DNA of 64,000 nucleotides, taken from positions 1 through 64,000 of the forward strand of contig NZ_VZDQ01000006.1 of assembly GCF_009602435.1 (NCBI RefSeq), given 5' to 3'. The notes beneath the pieces are model-generated. The model saw only the letters and a list, made by a program, of their open reading frames with translations. It did no database searches and was not told the origin of the DNA. This document shows, piece by piece, positions 19,900 through 31,927 of the stretch. Origin of the DNA: Sediminibacillus terrae (GTDB lineage: Bacteria; Bacillota; Bacilli; Bacillales; Amphibacillaceae). The translations under genes were made by a program, and so were the position numbers. Within the stretch, counting starts at the first letter, position 1. The number at the start of each line of letters is the position of its first letter.

Positions 19900-20595
19900 A
19901 TGGCTAAAAAAAGCAAAAAGCAACAAGAAGCTTTGAAACTTGTTGACCGTTCAAAAGCTTATGAAATAAAAGAAGCAGTAGAGCTAATCAAGCAAACCGC
20001 CAAGGCTAACTTCGATGAAACAGTAGAGGCTGCGTTCCGTTTGGGCGTTGACCCTAAGAAAGCGGACCAACAGCTTCGCGGTGCAATGGTACTTCCGCAC
20101 GGAACTGGTAAAACTCAGCGCGTTTTGGTTTTCGCAAAAGGCGATAAAGCCAAAGAAGCTGAAAACGCTGGTGCCGACTATGTAGGAGAGCAAGACTTGA
20201 TCAACAGAATCAACCAAGGCTGGTTCGATTTTGATGTTGTTGTAGCGACTCCTGACATGATGGCTGAAGTTGGTAAACTTGGACGCGTGTTGGGACCGAA
20301 AGGCTTGATGCCGAACCCTAAAACCGGAACGGTGACTTTCGAAGTCGAAAAAGCAGTTCAAGAAATCAAAGCCGGTAAGGTAGAATACCGTGTAGATAAG
20401 TCTTCCAACGTTCATGTGCCAATCGGAAAAGTATCTTTCGATGAAGCTAAGTTGATCGAGAACTTTGAAGCAATCACGGATACCTTGGTAAAAGCAAAGC
20501 CGCAAGCGGCAAAAGGTATTTACATGCGTAATGCTTCCGTTGCATCTACGATGGGGCCTGGCATCAAAGTAGACGTTTCTAGCTTCGTTCGCTAA
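19900..20595 (+). CDS. rplA: Ribosomal protein L1
   Basis: 231-residue uL1 of the L1 stalk, full length. Typical motifs: [20 protein letters not shown] near residue 45, and [15 protein letters not shown] (about 134-148). The ATG at 19900 follows AAGGAGG and gives [13 protein letters not shown]1 is a translational autoregulator in many bacteria. Confidence 0.97.
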   Translation: MAKKSKKQQEALKLVDRSKAYEIKEAVELIKQTAKANFDETVEAAFRLGVDPKKADQQLRGAMVLPHGTGKTQRVLVFAKGDKAKEAENAGADYVGEQDLINRINQGWFDFDVVVATPDMMAEVGKLGRVLGPKGLMPNPKTGTVTFEVEKAVQEIKAGKVEYRVDKSSNVHVPIGKVSFDEAKLIENFEAITDTLVKAKPQAAKGIYMRNASVASTMGPGIKVDVSSFVR

Positions 20596-20603
20596 AAAGT
20601 CTA

Positions 20604-20632
20604 TTGACTTGTCATGAATGTTTAGCTATAAT
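20604..20632 (+). promoter_or_regulatory. rplJ-rplL promoter
   Basis: TTGACT (20604-20609), 17-bp spacer, perfect TATAAT (20627-20632), directly after rplA. It drives the L10 leader. Confidence 0.85.
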
Positions 20633-20675
20633 GTACAATGTTGCATAAGTTAAAGTAACTAAATATAAACGTTGT

Positions 20676-20800
20676 ACCGTAGACAGCAGGTGCTGAACAA
20701 GCTTAATGTCCTGCCGAGGTGTGTGAATAGAAAACAATCAGTTGAATGATTGTTTCATCGAAAACAAAACCTCCATGTCTGCATGGAGGTTTTTTCATGT
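20676..20800 (+). promoter_or_regulatory. L10 leader with terminator
   Basis: Fits the ribosomal protein L10 leader family of Firmicutes: GTAGACAGCAGGTGC near 20680 and AAGCTTAATGTCCTGCCGAGG near 20700 form the conserved kinked stem that binds L10(L12)4. It ends in a strong terminator, CCTCCATG / CATGGAGG with six T (20767-20796). Excess L10-L12 should favour termination. Confidence 0.9.
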
Positions 20801-20850
20801 ACTGACATAGGATCCCACGGTATGATGAAAAGTCAATAGGAGGTGGAACA

Positions 20851-21351
20851 ATGTCCAAAACAATTGAGCACAAAAAACAAGTTGTAACGGAAATCGCCGA
20901 CAAGTTCCGCGAAAGTAAATCAACAATTCTTGTCGATTACCGCGGTCTTGACGTTGCCGAAGTTACTGAACTTCGTACACAATTGCGCGATGCCGGTGTC
21001 GATTTCAAAGTGTACAAAAACACGATGACTCGCCGTGCTGCGGAAGAAGCGGAGTTGGCTGATTTGAACGAAACATTGGTTGGGCCGACAGCTATTGCAT
21101 TCAGCACTGACGATGTAGTGGCTCCTGCAAAGATTTTGAACAACTTTGCCAAAGAACATGAAGCGCTTGAAATCAAGGCGGGTGTCATCGAAGGAAGCAT
21201 CGCATCCATTGAGCAAATCAAGGAGCTTGCCGACCTGCCGAACTACGAAGGTATGCTTTCTATGCTGCTTAGCGTACTTCAAGCACCTGTCCGCAACTTC
21301 GCTTACGCTACTAAAGCAGTTGCAGAGCAAAAAGAAGAACAAGGCGCGTAA
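20851..21351 (+). CDS. rplJ: Ribosomal protein L10
   Basis: 166-residue uL10, base of the L12 stalk and, with L12, the autoregulator of this operon through the leader upstream. RNA-binding N-terminal region includes [19 protein letters not shown]; the C-terminal helix that binds L12 dimers ends in an acidic KEEQGA tail. ATG follows AGGAGGTGG. Confidence 0.97.
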   Translation: MSKTIEHKKQVVTEIADKFRESKSTILVDYRGLDVAEVTELRTQLRDAGVDFKVYKNTMTRRAAEEAELADLNETLVGPTAIAFSTDDVVAPAKILNNFAKEHEALEIKAGVIEGSIASIEQIKELADLPNYEGMLSMLLSVLQAPVRNFAYATKAVAEQKEEQGA

Positions 21352-21423
21352 GCCGGTACTTGTTTACAGAGATTTAACGAGAAGCGTTTAAAATAAAACT
21401 AATTATCCCAAGGAGGAAGAAAC

Positions 21424-21789
21424 ATGTCTAAAGAACAAATTATTGAGCAAATCAAAGAAATGACAGTTCTTGAATTGAATGACCTTGTAAAAGCTATCGA
21501 AGAAGAATTTGGAGTAACTGCTGCTGCACCAGTTGCTGCTGCAGGTGCTGCTGGCGGCGGAGAAGCTGCTGCAGAACAAACTGAATTCGATGTTGTGCTG
21601 GAAAGCGCTGGATCTTCTAAGATCAAAGTTGTTAAAGCAGTACGTGAAATCACTGGTCTTGGCCTTAAAGATGCAAAAGATCTAGTTGATAACGCTCCAG
21701 GAGCAATCAAAGAAGGCGTTGCTAAAGAAGAAGCTGAAGAAATGAAATCTAAGCTTGAAGAAGCAGGCGCTTCTGTTGAATTGAAGTAA
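21424..21789 (+). CDS. rplL: Ribosomal protein L7/L12
   Basis: 121-residue bL12 that recruits translation GTPases. N-terminal dimerisation domain (1-35), alanine/glycine-rich hinge (about 36-50) and C-terminal domain with [20 protein letters not shown]. Strong AAGGAGGAAG site. 72 bp after rplJ; a terminator closes the operon. Confidence 0.98.
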   Translation: MSKEQIIEQIKEMTVLELNDLVKAIEEEFGVTAAAPVAAAGAAGGGEAAAEQTEFDVVLESAGSSKIKVVKAVREITGLGLKDAKDLVDNAPGAIKEGVAKEEAEEMKSKLEEAGASVELK

Positions 21790-21798
21790 GGAATAAAC

Positions 21799-21826
21799 AA
21801 GCCCGCCTTTACCGGCGGGCTTTTAT
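21799..21826 (+). terminator. rplJ-rplL terminator
   Basis: Stem AAGCCCGCC / GGCGGGCTT with following T residues, 10 bp after the rplL stop. Confidence 0.9.
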
Positions 21827-21976
21827 TACCTTTAATGGGTCGGGTTTCTGCTCCGGTAAGTATGAAACACCTACACACCGGTTGTGCTTGAAAAGGTGTG
21901 AATGGTCGAATGAGTTTGTGCCCGGCCGTTATATCCTCTGAACCATTTTATCTAAGAAAAGCAGGTGCTTACCATT

Positions 21977-22579
21977 ATGACTGAGCATTATTATTCAAGA
22001 AAACCAACCTCAGAAAGTGATCCGATATCATGGCATTACAAACTGAGAGGTTTTGACTTTTCTTTTACCACTGATCACGGAGTGTTTTCCAGAAACGAGG
22101 TAGACTTCGGCTCCCGTACTTTGATTGAAGGCTTTACGGAACCGGCGGTCACAGGCGGGTTTCTTGATCTTGGCTGTGGCTACGGGCCGATAGGCTTGGC
22201 ATTGGCGAAAGCTTTTCCGCATCGTCATATCACCATGAGCGATGTCAATGAAAGGGCGATCGACTTAGCCAGAAAAAATGCAATAAACAATCAGGTGGAA
22301 AACGTAGAATTTAAAATAAGTGATCGTCTCCAGTCCTTCCAAAACGAAATGTTTTCAGCTATAGTAACCAATCCCCCTATCCGTGCAGGGAAGAAAATAA
22401 TTTTCGATATGTTTGAAGAGAGCCATCGGGCGTTGCTTCCGCAAGGAGAGCTGACTGTTGTCATTCAGAAGAAACAGGGGGCTCCTTCTGCGCAAAAGAA
22501 ATTGGAGCAAGTGTTCGGCAATGTCGAAGTGGTTATGAAAAACAAAGGTTATTACTTATTAAAATCTATAAAACAATAA
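21977..22579 (+). CDS. Class I SAM methyltransferase (RsmC-like)
   Basis: 200-residue methyltransferase of the RsmC/RlmG family, the counterpart of B. subtilis YbxB. SAM-binding motif LDLGCGYGPIGLALA (about 64-78) and the catalytic NPPIRAG (about 134-140), typical of guanine N2 rRNA methylation in this family. ATG at 21977 chosen after AGCAGGTGC. The exact rRNA target in Bacilli is not established here. Confidence 0.9.
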   Translation: MTEHYYSRKPTSESDPISWHYKLRGFDFSFTTDHGVFSRNEVDFGSRTLIEGFTEPAVTGGFLDLGCGYGPIGLALAKAFPHRHITMSDVNERAIDLARKNAINNQVENVEFKISDRLQSFQNEMFSAIVTNPPIRAGKKIIFDMFEESHRALLPQGELTVVIQKKQGAPSAQKKLEQVFGNVEVVMKNKGYYLLKSIKQ

Positions 22580-22612
22580 GTTGCCGCCGGTTTTGTGCCG
22601 GAAATTTTATTA

Positions 22613-22641
22613 TTGACTCGCCGTACCTGTTGTGGTAATAT
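22613..22641 (+). promoter_or_regulatory. Probable rpoB-rpoC promoter
   Basis: TTGACT (22613-22618), 17-bp spacer, TAATAT (22636-22641). It lies 560 nt before rpoB and would produce a long leader. A lone TATAAT near 22696 lacks a -35 partner. Confidence 0.65.
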
Positions 22642-23202
22642 TGAAAAATGCCAATAGGCGACTTCCCTTGTCAAGGATTATTTTGCTTATTCACGTATAA
22701 TCTTTTTTGATAAAGGAAAGAATGGTGAAATCGGATAATTTTTCCTATTGTTTCAAGAGAAATAAGGGAAGAATCATGTCGTTTTACCACTTTAAAAAAA
22801 TTTAAATTTTTTTAAATGTCGCAGTATGCTTTCCAGCGGCAACAGGCAAACTGCCGGAAACCCGTTTCTAATCTAACGTTAGATGGATGGAAAATGTGAT
22901 ACAACATTCGCTAGCTGCGAATGTCTCAATAAAAATCTTGTGAACGATTGTTTTTGATTTCACAAGTTTGTTCGGTATGTTTACCGGACAATTTTGCGCT
23001 TATCACCGAATGCTCGTTTTACTGCTGAACAAGAGGGGTGTGATGGTGCGAAATCGCTTCACCTTAAGCTCGGCGAAAACGATATTGTTTTATTTTCAAG
23101 CATTATTGCTTTCCAGGCAGCAATGGTTGAATCTTGTTTTTTGCCGACAGTCTTGACGGTGGGCAGCGTTTTTTCTAATTCTTGATTTGAGGGGTGAATC
23201 AG
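22642..23202 (+). other. Long structured rpoB leader
   Basis: About 560 nt with no gene but several strong hairpins: ACATTCGC/GCGAATGT (22904-22924), CTTGTGAA/TTCACAAG (22937-22966) and TTGTTCGGTA/TACCGGACAA (22968-22991) followed by TTTT, which resembles a weak attenuator. A T-rich stretch and the conserved CTTGATTTGAGGGGTGAATC sequence immediately precede rpoB. Short open frames here have no ribosome site and are not called. Confidence 0.55.
22791..22816 (+). repeat. 26-bp perfect A/T palindrome
   Basis: A perfect 26-bp palindrome made only of A and T: T3 A7 T3 A3 T7 A3. It lies inside the rpoB leader, about 150 bp after the predicted promoter. It could act as a weak bidirectional terminator or an UP-like or bent-DNA element. 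Confidence 0.9.
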
Positions 23203-26200
23203 TTGACAGGTCAACTAGTTCAGTATGGACGACACCGCCAACGCAGAAGTTATGCACGTATTAGTGAAGTACTAGAATTGCCAAACCTTATCGAGATACA
23301 AACAGCTTCCTATGATTGGTTTTTGGAAGAAGGTTTGCGCGAAATGTTCCAGGACATCTCTCCGATTGAAGACTTTACAGGGAACTTATCCTTGGAGTTT
23401 GTGGATTACAGCTTGGGTGAACCTAAGTATCCTGTCGATGAATCGAAAGAAAGAGATGTTACCTATAACGCTCCTCTTCGTGTTAAAGTCCGGTTGCTTA
23501 ACAATGAAACTGGCGAAGTGAAAGAGCAGGAAGTGTTTATGGGAGATTTCCCATTGATGACCGATACTGGTACCTTTGTGATCAACGGTGCCGAACGGGT
23601 AATTGTATCCCAATTAGTTCGTTCACCAAGCGTTTATTATAATGTAAAACATGACAAGAACGGGAAAAGGGGTTATACAGCAACTGTAATTCCGAACCGT
23701 GGAGCCTGGCTTGAGTTTGAAACTGATGCCAAGGATGTTGTTCATGTTCGTATCGACCGTACAAGAAAGCTTCCGATTACGGTTCTTTTGCGTGCGCTCG
23801 GATTTGGTACTGATCAAGAGATCATTGATTTGCTAGGCGATAATGAATACTTAAAAAACACATTGGAAAAAGACAACACGGAAAACAGCGAAAAAGCGTT
23901 GCTTGAAATATATGAACGGCTGCGCCCTGGCGAGCCGCCGACAGTCGATAATGCCAAAAGTCTGCTTGTATCCCGCTTCTTTGATCCGAAGCGATACGAC
24001 CTTGCGCACGTGGGCCGATACAAAATGAACAAAAAGCTTCATATTAAAAACCGTCTGTTCAACCAAGTCCTGGCTGAAACCCTCGTCGATCAAGAAACAG
24101 GGGAGGTCTTGGCGCAAAAGGGCGACACAATTGACCGCAGGCTGCTTGATAAACTCCTTCCTTATTTAGAAGGAACAGAAGAAAACACCGGGGATCAGAT
24201 TCTGGAACCGCACGAAGGTGTGCTGGAAGATCCTATAAAAGTACAAACGATCAAAATCGTTGATCCAACTGACCCTGAAGGTGAAAGAACATTGAATGTC
24301 ATCGGCAACGGCAATGTGGATGATAGTGTCAAAAACATTGCACCTGCTGATATCCTGGCGGCGATCAGTTATTTCTTCAATCTGTTGCACCAAGTAGGCG
24401 GCACTGATGATATTGATCACCTTGGAAACCGCAGGCTGCGTTCTGTCGGTGAGCTTTTGCAGAATCAATTCCGGATCGGTTTATCCAGAATGGAGCGTGT
24501 GGTTCGGGAACGTATGTCGATTCAGGACACCTCGTCCATTACACCGCAGCAGTTGATCAATATAAGGCCTGTTATTGCCTCCATTAAAGAATTCTTTGGC
24601 AGTTCCCAGCTTTCCCAGTTCATGGATCAAACGAACCCATTGGCGGAGTTGACCCATAAACGTCGTTTGTCTGCTTTGGGACCGGGCGGATTGACCAGAG
24701 AACGTGCTGGAATGGAAGTTCGTGACGTTCACTACTCCCACTATGGACGTATGTGTCCGATCGAAACGCCGGAGGGTCCTAACATCGGACTGATTAACTC
24801 CTTATCTTCTTATGCGAAGGTAAATAAATTCGGCTTTATTGAAACGCCTTACCGCCGTGTCGATTTAGAGACGGGCAGGGTGACGGAGCATATCGATTAC
24901 CTGACTGCCGACGAAGAAGACAACTATGTAGTAGCACAGGCGAATGCTCGATTAAACGAAGACTGGTCGTTTACCGACGAAGAAGTAATTGCCCGTTTCC
25001 GCGGGGAAAACACTGCAGTTCCTCGCGACCGGATTGATTATATGGACGTTTCTCCAAAACAGGTTGTATCTGCTGCAACAGCATGTATTCCTTTCTTGGA
25101 GAACGATGACTCCAACCGTGCTTTGATGGGTGCGAACATGCAGCGACAAGCTGTGCCGTTGATGCAGCCGGAAGCACCGAGAGTCGGGACTGGTATGGAA
25201 TATGTGAACGGAAAAGACTCCGGAGCCGCTGTCATTTGTAAACACGAGGGGATCGTCGAGCGGGTAGAAGCAAAAGAAATCTATGTCCGTCGTATTTCCG
25301 AAGTGGATGGAAGACGAGTGGAAGGCGACTTGGATCGCTACCGTTTGCAGAAGTTCATTCGTTCCAACCAAGGCACTTGTTACAACCAAAAACCGATCGT
25401 AAGCGTCGGCGACCACGTCACCAAAGGTGAGGTGCTTGGTGACGGACCTTCCATGGAAGATGGGGAACTAGCGCTGGGACGAAATGTCTTGGTCGGTTTC
25501 ATGACATGGGAAGGGTACAACTACGAGGACGCCATTATCATGAGTGAGCGTCTGGTGAAAGATGATGTATATACTTCTATTCATATTGAAGAGTATGAAT
25601 CAGAAGCACGTGATACAAAATTGGGACCTGAAGAAATTACACGCGATATTCCGAATGTCGGAGAAGACGCACTGCGCGACCTTGACGAAAGAGGGATCAT
25701 CCGTGTCGGTGCAGAAGTCGAAGATGGTGACTTGCTGGTAGGTAAAGTTACACCTAAAGGGGTAACAGAATTGTCGGCAGAGGAACGCTTGCTCCATGCT
25801 ATCTTTGGTGAAAAAGCACGTGAAGTGCGCGATACTTCCTTGCGTGTCCCTCATGGTGCCGGCGGTATTGTATTGGACGTGAAGATTTTCAACCGGGAAG
25901 ACGGCGATGAACTTCCTCCAGGTGTAAACCAGCTTGTCCGTGTATATATCGTCCAAAAACGTAAAATTCATGAAGGAGACAAAATGGCAGGTCGACATGG
26001 TAACAAAGGTGTAATTTCCAAAATCTTGCCTGAGGAAGACATGCCATTCCTTCCAGACGGAACACCTATTGATATTATGCTGAATCCGTTAGGAGTACCT
26101 TCCCGTATGAATATCGGACAGGTACTGGAGTTGCATCTAGGTATGGCAGCAAGACAACTGGGCCTTCATGTAGCTACCCCTGTTTTCGATGGTGCCAGGG

Positions 26201-26739
26201 AAGAAGATGTTTGGGAAACACTTGAAGAAGCCGGAATGCCGCGGGATGCGAAGACAATCCTTTATGACGGCCGTACCGGTGAACCGTTTGACAACAGGGT
26301 TTCTGTCGGTGTCATGTATATGATCAAGCTTGCCCATATGGTAGACGACAAACTGCATGCCCGTTCTACTGGTCCTTATTCACTCGTTACGCAGCAGCCT
26401 CTGGGCGGTAAGGCTCAATTTGGCGGACAGCGTTTCGGTGAAATGGAGGTATGGGCATTGGAAGCCTATGGTGCTGCTTATACCTTGCAGGAAATACTGA
26501 CAGTGAAGTCAGATGATGTTGTCGGACGTGTGAAAACGTACGAAGCAATCGTAAAAGGCGACAATGTTCCGGAACCAGGTATTCCTGAATCATTCAAAGT
26601 ACTGATCAAAGAGTTGCAAAGTCTTGGCATGGACGTGAAGATGCTTTCCGCAGATGAGGAAGAAATTGAGCTTAGGGACATTGAAGAAGACGATACTCAA
26701 TCCGCAGACAACCTGAATATTGAAGTGGAAGAAAGCTAA
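23203..26739 (+). CDS. rpoB: RNA polymerase beta subunit
   Basis: 1178-residue beta subunit, full length. Starts at TTG (23203) after GAGGGGTGA, giving [20 protein letters not shown] as in relatives. The rifampicin region ([20 protein letters not shown], around residue 470, followed by [10 protein letters not shown]) is wild type. The lineage-typical acidic tail (about 1145-1178) is present. Forms the catalytic cleft with RpoC, which follows 67 bp downstream in the same transcript. Confidence 0.98.
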   Translation: MTGQLVQYGRHRQRRSYARISEVLELPNLIEIQTASYDWFLEEGLREMFQDISPIEDFTGNLSLEFVDYSLGEPKYPVDESKERDVTYNAPLRVKVRLLNNETGEVKEQEVFMGDFPLMTDTGTFVINGAERVIVSQLVRSPSVYYNVKHDKNGKRGYTATVIPNRGAWLEFETDAKDVVHVRIDRTRKLPITVLLRALGFGTDQEIIDLLGDNEYLKNTLEKDNTENSEKALLEIYERLRPGEPPTVDNAKSLLVSRFFDPKRYDLAHVGRYKMNKKLHIKNRLFNQVLAETLVDQETGEVLAQKGDTIDRRLLDKLLPYLEGTEENTGDQILEPHEGVLEDPIKVQTIKIVDPTDPEGERTLNVIGNGNVDDSVKNIAPADILAAISYFFNLLHQVGGTDDIDHLGNRRLRSVGELLQNQFRIGLSRMERVVRERMSIQDTSSITPQQLINIRPVIASIKEFFGSSQLSQFMDQTNPLAELTHKRRLSALGPGGLTRERAGMEVRDVHYSHYGRMCPIETPEGPNIGLINSLSSYAKVNKFGFIETPYRRVDLETGRVTEHIDYLTADEEDNYVVAQANARLNEDWSFTDEEVIARFRGENTAVPRDRIDYMDVSPKQVVSAATACIPFLENDDSNRALMGANMQRQAVPLMQPEAPRVGTGMEYVNGKDSGAAVICKHEGIVERVEAKEIYVRRISEVDGRRVEGDLDRYRLQKFIRSNQGTCYNQKPIVSVGDHVTKGEVLGDGPSMEDGELALGRNVLVGFMTWEGYNYEDAIIMSERLVKDDVYTSIHIEEYESEARDTKLGPEEITRDIPNVGEDALRDLDERGIIRVGAEVEDGDLLVGKVTPKGVTELSAEERLLHAIFGEKAREVRDTSLRVPHGAGGIVLDVKIFNREDGDELPPGVNQLVRVYIVQKRKIHEGDKMAGRHGNKGVISKILPEEDMPFLPDGTPIDIMLNPLGVPSRMNIGQVLELHLGMAARQLGLHVATPVFDGAREEDVWETLEEAGMPRDAKTILYDGRTGEPFDNRVSVGVMYMIKLAHMVDDKLHARSTGPYSLVTQQPLGGKAQFGGQRFGEMEVWALEAYGAAYTLQEILTVKSDDVVGRVKTYEAIVKGDNVPEPGIPESFKVLIKELQSLGMDVKMLSADEEEIELRDIEEDDTQSADNLNIEVEES

Positions 26740-26806
26740 TTCCACTTCTTGTTCACTCAGTCTGTACTTAGGTTAAAACCTGGATACTAAAAGGGAGGTA
26801 GGCCCC

Positions 26807-29800
26807 TTGCTAGATGTAAATAATTTCGAATTTATGAAAATAGGTTTGGCTTCACCTGATAAAATTCGATCTTGGTCTTTTGGTGAAGTAAAAAAACCGG
26901 AAACCATCAACTATCGAACGCTGAAGCCGGAGAAAGATGGATTGTTTTGCGAAAGAATCTTTGGTCCTCAGAAAGACTGGGAATGTCATTGTGGTAAATA
27001 TAAACGTGTCCGCTATAAAGGCGTAGTTTGTGACCGCTGCGGTGTCGAAGTTACCAAAGCAAAAGTCCGGCGTGAGCGGATGGGGCACATCGAGTTAGCT
27101 GCCCCAGTTTCTCACATCTGGTATTTCAAAGGAATTCCGAGTCGTATGGGTCTTGTCATGGATATGTCCCCACGTGCTTTGGAAGAGGTTATTTACTTTG
27201 CGGCATATATTGTTACGGATGCTGGAGATACGGCACTAGAGAAAAAACAATTGCTTTCCGAGAAGGAATACCGTGCATATCGTGACAAGTACGGTCAGTC
27301 CTTCCAAGCGCAAATGGGCGCTGAAGCAATCCGCAAACTTCTCCAGGATATTGATTTAGATAAAGAAGTCGACCAACTTAAGGAAGAATTGAAAACGGCA
27401 CAAGGACAACGACGCACACGTGCGATCAAGCGTCTGGAAGTATTGGAAGCCTTCCGCAACTCCGGAAACGAGCCTTCCTGGATGATATTGGATGTATTGC
27501 CGATCATCCCGCCAGAGTTGCGTCCGATGGTACAGCTGGATGGTGGGCGCTTTGCCACTTCCGATTTGAATGACTTGTACCGCCGTGTGATCAATCGGAA
27601 CAATCGTTTGAAACGCCTGCTTGATTTAGGCGCGCCAAGCATCATTGTTCAAAATGAGAAGCGCATGCTTCAAGAAGCTGTCGACGCATTGATTGACAAT
27701 GGACGTCGCGGCCGTCCGGTTACTGGACCCGGAAACCGTCCGCTCAAGTCGCTTTCCCACATGTTGAAAGGGAAACAAGGCCGTTTCCGTCAAAACTTGC
27801 TCGGTAAACGTGTTGATTATTCCGGCCGTTCCGTAATCGTTGTGGGACCGCATTTGAAGATGTATCAGTGCGGACTACCGAAAGAAATGGCAGTGGAACT
27901 GTTCAAACCGTTCATTATGAAAGAGCTTGTCGAGAAAGGGCTCGCCCATAATATAAAATCGGCAAAGCGCAAAATTGAACGATTGCATCCGGAAGTATGG
28001 GACGTTCTTGAAGAAGTAATCAAGGAACATCCTGTTCTGTTGAACCGGGCGCCAACCCTTCACAGATTGGGAATCCAGGCATTTGAGCCGACGTTGGTTG
28101 AAGGAAGGGCGATCAGGCTCCACCCGCTCGTATGTACAGCGTATAACGCCGACTTTGATGGTGACCAAATGGCTGTACACGTTCCGTTGTCTGCCGAAGC
28201 GCAAGCCGAAGCGCGTATCCTGATGCTTGCTGCGCAGAACATTTTGAATCCAAAAGATGGCAAACCGGTTGTTACGCCATCTCAGGATATGGTACTCGGT
28301 AACTATTACATTACGTTGGAGCGTAAAAACGCAGTAGGCGAGGGGATGGTTTTCAGAGATCTTAACGAAGCCTTGATCGCTTACCAGAACGGTTACGTCC
28401 ATTTGCATACTCGAGTTGCCGTAAGTGCAGCTTCTTTAGGCAATGAAACATTCAGCGAAGAACAGAAAGGCAAGTTGATTATCACTACAGTGGGTAAACT
28501 GATCTTCAATAACATGCTTCCTAATTCGTTCCCGTATATGAACGAACCAACACAGGAAAACCTGGAGCTTCGTACACCAGAAAAGTACTTTGTGGATAAA
28601 GGGGCAAATGTGAAAGAAATCATTGCCGAGCGGGAGATCATTTCTCCATTCAAAAAAGGCATACTGGGTGACATAATCGCCGAGGTATTTAAACGGTTCA
28701 AGATCAGCGAAACATCGAAAATGCTTGACCGCATGAAAGACCTAGGATTCAGCTATTCAACAAAAGCCGGTATCACTGTCGGTGTTTCCGACATTGTCGT
28801 ACTGGCTGAAAAAGAAGAAATACTTGATGAAGCCCAAGGCAGAGTTGATAAAGTCTTGAAACAATTCCGCCGCGGTCTCATAACCGAAGAAGAGCGATAT
28901 GACCGAGTCATTTCCATTTGGTCACAGGCTAAAGATACTATTCAAGATAAGCTGATGAAGTCTTTGAATCCACGCAACCCGATTTTCATGATGAGTGATT
29001 CCGGTGCCCGTGGTAATGCATCTAACTTCACACAGCTCGCCGGTATGCGCGGACTGATGGCCAACCCGGCAGGACGAATCATTGAATTGCCGATCAAGTC
29101 AAGCTTCCGTGAAGGATTGACGGTACTTGAATACTTTATTTCCACTCACGGTGCCCGTAAAGGTCTGGCTGATACAGCGTTGAAAACAGCTGACTCTGGT
29201 TACTTGACCAGAAGACTTGTCGATGTAGCCCAGGATGTCATTATCCGGGAAGAAGACTGCGGAACAGATAAAGGTTTGACCGTACAGTCGATTACAGAAG
29301 GTACCGAAATGATCGAACCGTTGATCGACCGTCTGATCGGAAGAACTTCGTTCCAGGTTGTCCGTCATCCAGAGACACAAGAAGTGCTGGTCGATAAGAA
29401 TGAGGTCATCACAGAGGATACTGCCAAGCAGATAGTAGATGCTGGCATTGAACATGTGACGATCCGGTCCGTCTTTACTTGTAACACCAAGCATGGAGCT
29501 TGTAAAAAATGTTACGGCAGAAACCTTGCTACTGGAGACGAAGTGGAAGTCGGTGAAGCAGTCGGTATTATCGCCGCCCAGTCTATCGGTGAACCAGGTA
29601 CACAGCTTACAATGCGTACGTTCCACACTGGTGGTGTAGCAGGAGACGATATCACCCAAGGTCTGCCGCGTATCCAGGAGCTTTTCGAAGCGCGTAATCC
29701 GAAAGGTCAAGCAGTTATCAGTGAGATCAAGGGAACAATCCAGGATATCAACGAGATCAAAGACAAGCAGGAAATCGTTGTACAGGGTGAAGTGGAAAAC

Positions 29801-30418
29801 AGATCATACACTTCTCCATATGGTGCACGATTGAAAGTCGCTGTCGGTGACCAGGTAATAGCCGGTCAGGAACTGACAGAAGGTTCGGTTGACCCGAAAG
29901 AGCTTCTGAAGGTTCAAGGCATCGACGGAGTACAACAGTACTTGCTGAAAGAGGTTCAGAAGGTTTACCGGATGCAAGGTGTTGAGATTGGCGATAAACA
30001 CGTTGAAGTGATGGTTCGACAAATGCTTCGTAAAGTCCGTGTTTCTAATGCAGGGGACACCGATGTGTTGCCAGGTTCACTGCTTGAGATCCATCAGTTC
30101 AGAGATGCCAACAAAAACGTATTGCAGGAAGGCAGGCAGCCGGCTGTCGGCAGACCTGTCATTCTCGGTATTACGAAGGCGTCTCTTGAGACAGACTCCT
30201 TCTTATCAGCTGCATCCTTCCAGGAAACAACACGTGTCCTTACCGATGCCGCTATTAAAGGAAAACGAGATGAATTACTCGGCCTGAAAGAAAATGTCAT
30301 TATCGGTAAGCTTGTACCAGCGGGTACCGGCATGCCGACATACAGAAAAATACAGGCTGAATTGGATGAAGTGGAAGAACCTGTTGATGTGCAACAGGCA
30401 GAAGAAATAACCCATTAA
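26807..30418 (+). CDS. rpoC: RNA polymerase beta-prime subunit
   Basis: 1203-residue beta-prime subunit. Zinc site [20 protein letters not shown] (about 60-79), catalytic magnesium motif NADFDGDQM (447-455), bridge-helix and trigger-loop regions ([32 protein letters not shown]) all intact. Starts at TTG (26807), giving [20 protein letters not shown], preceded by GGGAGGTAGG. An inverted repeat follows the stop codon. Confidence 0.98.
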   Translation: MLDVNNFEFMKIGLASPDKIRSWSFGEVKKPETINYRTLKPEKDGLFCERIFGPQKDWECHCGKYKRVRYKGVVCDRCGVEVTKAKVRRERMGHIELAAPVSHIWYFKGIPSRMGLVMDMSPRALEEVIYFAAYIVTDAGDTALEKKQLLSEKEYRAYRDKYGQSFQAQMGAEAIRKLLQDIDLDKEVDQLKEELKTAQGQRRTRAIKRLEVLEAFRNSGNEPSWMILDVLPIIPPELRPMVQLDGGRFATSDLNDLYRRVINRNNRLKRLLDLGAPSIIVQNEKRMLQEAVDALIDNGRRGRPVTGPGNRPLKSLSHMLKGKQGRFRQNLLGKRVDYSGRSVIVVGPHLKMYQCGLPKEMAVELFKPFIMKELVEKGLAHNIKSAKRKIERLHPEVWDVLEEVIKEHPVLLNRAPTLHRLGIQAFEPTLVEGRAIRLHPLVCTAYNADFDGDQMAVHVPLSAEAQAEARILMLAAQNILNPKDGKPVVTPSQDMVLGNYYITLERKNAVGEGMVFRDLNEALIAYQNGYVHLHTRVAVSAASLGNETFSEEQKGKLIITTVGKLIFNNMLPNSFPYMNEPTQENLELRTPEKYFVDKGANVKEIIAEREIISPFKKGILGDIIAEVFKRFKISETSKMLDRMKDLGFSYSTKAGITVGVSDIVVLAEKEEILDEAQGRVDKVLKQFRRGLITEEERYDRVISIWSQAKDTIQDKLMKSLNPRNPIFMMSDSGARGNASNFTQLAGMRGLMANPAGRIIELPIKSSFREGLTVLEYFISTHGARKGLADTALKTADSGYLTRRLVDVAQDVIIREEDCGTDKGLTVQSITEGTEMIEPLIDRLIGRTSFQVVRHPETQEVLVDKNEVITEDTAKQIVDAGIEHVTIRSVFTCNTKHGACKKCYGRNLATGDEVEVGEAVGIIAAQSIGEPGTQLTMRTFHTGGVAGDDITQGLPRIQELFEARNPKGQAVISEIKGTIQDINEIKDKQEIVVQGEVENRSYTSPYGARLKVAVGDQVIAGQELTEGSVDPKELLKVQGIDGVQQYLLKEVQKVYRMQGVEIGDKHVEVMVRQMLRKVRVSNAGDTDVLPGSLLEIHQFRDANKNVLQEGRQPAVGRPVILGITKASLETDSFLSAASFQETTRVLTDAAIKGKRDELLGLKENVIIGKLVPAGTGMPTYRKIQAELDEVEEPVDVQQAEEITH

Positions 30419-30454
30419 TTACTTTGTAAAGACAAGGTATAGCAGGGAAGCTGA

Positions 30455-30493
30455 CAGGAAACGGCAGATTATCGCAATCTGCCCGTTTTCCTG
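30455..30493 (+). terminator. Inverted repeat after rpoC
   Basis: Long stem CAGGAAACGGCAGATT against AATCTGCC(C)GTTTTCCTG with a 5-nt loop and small bulge, 37 bp after rpoC. No T-tract follows, so it may be a 3'-end or processing hairpin more than a classic terminator. Confidence 0.5.
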
Positions 30494-30523
30494 CCTCTAT
30501 ATAAAAAATCCTTCCAAATTAAG

Positions 30524-30552
30524 TTGACATTGAAATTCCAGGATGATACTAT
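30524..30552 (+). promoter_or_regulatory. rplGB/str operon promoter
   Basis: Consensus TTGACA (30524-30529), 17-bp spacer, TACTAT (30547-30552), 45 bp before rplGB. Confidence 0.75.
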
Positions 30553-30597
30553 ATTTGAGGTGCTTCCGTTTATCCTTGTTACTTTGGAGGATAGCTA

Positions 30598-30849
30598 ATG
30601 TCTTATGATAAAGTGGCACAGGTTAAAACTGGTTTGATAATAGGAACCAAGCAAACATTGAAAGCCATGAAAAATGGCGAAGTAAGGGAAGTAGTTATTG
30701 CAGATGATGCTGATCTGCAAATAACAGAGAAAGTGTCGCGTCTTGCAAATGATTTGAGCATCCCATGCAGCAGGGTGGATTCCAAGAAGAAACTAGGCGA
30801 AGCATGTGGCATAGATGTAGGTACAGCGACTGTGGCAATCAAGCAATAA
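30598..30849 (+). CDS. rplGB: L7Ae-family ribosomal protein (YbxF type)
   Basis: 83-residue K-turn-binding protein of the L7Ae/L30e/Gadd45 superfamily, equivalent to B. subtilis YbxF. Family features include [20 protein letters not shown] and the C-terminal [11 protein letters not shown]. It associates with K-turn RNAs or the ribosome in relatives, but its job is not settled. ATG follows TTTGGAGGA. A terminator-like hairpin starts within its stop codon. Confidence 0.92.
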   Translation: MSYDKVAQVKTGLIIGTKQTLKAMKNGEVREVVIADDADLQITEKVSRLANDLSIPCSRVDSKKKLGEACGIDVGTATVAIKQ

Positions 30850-30891
30850 AGTTTTGGCGAATCGTAGTTAATCGCGAAAACTTTGTTTTTT
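30849..30891 (+). terminator. Attenuator-like hairpin before rpsL
   Basis: Stem AAGTTTTGGCGA / TCGCGAAAACTT (12 bp, one mismatch) followed by TG and six T. It begins in the rplGB stop codon and would reduce read-through from rplGB into rpsL-rpsG-fusA-tuf. Confidence 0.65.
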
Positions 30892-30939
30892 GCCTCAAAA
30901 TGAACCACCTGGATATGTGGTATTACAGAATGAAGTTGA

Positions 30940-31368
<429 letters not shown>

Positions 31369-31417
31369 TGCAGCAATTGCTCATTCTTAAATAGATAAAC
31401 AGAAAGGAGGAAATCAT

Positions 31418-31888
31418 ATGCCACGTAAAGGACCAGTAGCAAAACGTGATGTATTGCCAGATCCGTTACACAACTCTAAGCTTGTTACTCGTTTGATCAA
31501 CCAAATCATGATTGACGGACAACGAGGTAAAGCTCAGAAGATTCTTTATAAAGCATTTGAACTTGTACAAGAACGCAGCGGCCAAGACGCCATGGAAGTT
31601 TTTGAACAAGCGATGAAAAATGTTATGCCAGTACTTGAAGTACGCGCACGCCGTGTGGGGGGTTCTAACTACCAAGTACCTGTAGAGGTGCGCCCCGAAC
31701 GTCGCCAGGCGTTAGGCCTACGTTACATTGTCAACTACTCCCGTCTTCGCGGAGAAAAAACAATGGAAGAACGCCTTGCAAACGAAATCCTTGATGCTTC
31801 AAACAACACAGGTGCATCTGTCAAGAAACGCGAAGATATGCACAAAATGGCTGAAGCCAACAAAGCATTCGCTCATTACCGCTGGTAA
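31418..31888 (+). CDS. rpsG: Ribosomal protein S7
   Basis: 156-residue uS7, primary binder of the 16S 3' domain and organiser of the small-subunit head. [20 protein letters not shown] start and [18 protein letters not shown] core are typical. Strong AAAGGAGG site; 49 bp after rpsL and 39 bp before fusA. Confidence 0.98.
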   Translation: MPRKGPVAKRDVLPDPLHNSKLVTRLINQIMIDGQRGKAQKILYKAFELVQERSGQDAMEVFEQAMKNVMPVLEVRARRVGGSNYQVPVEVRPERRQALGLRYIVNYSRLRGEKTMEERLANEILDASNNTGASVKKREDMHKMAEANKAFAHYRW

Positions 31889-31927
31889 TCTAAAAACTAA
31901 ACATTATATCAGGAAGGAGAAAGATGC

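Noticed and set aside
22968-23185. Short overlapping open frames (about 62 codons) in the rpoB leader
   Set aside because: No ribosome site and no protein-like composition; the region is better explained as a structured leader.
24595-24720. Possible rifampicin-resistance changes in rpoB
   Set aside because: The cluster I residues ([20 protein letters not shown]) are the ordinary sensitive sequence.
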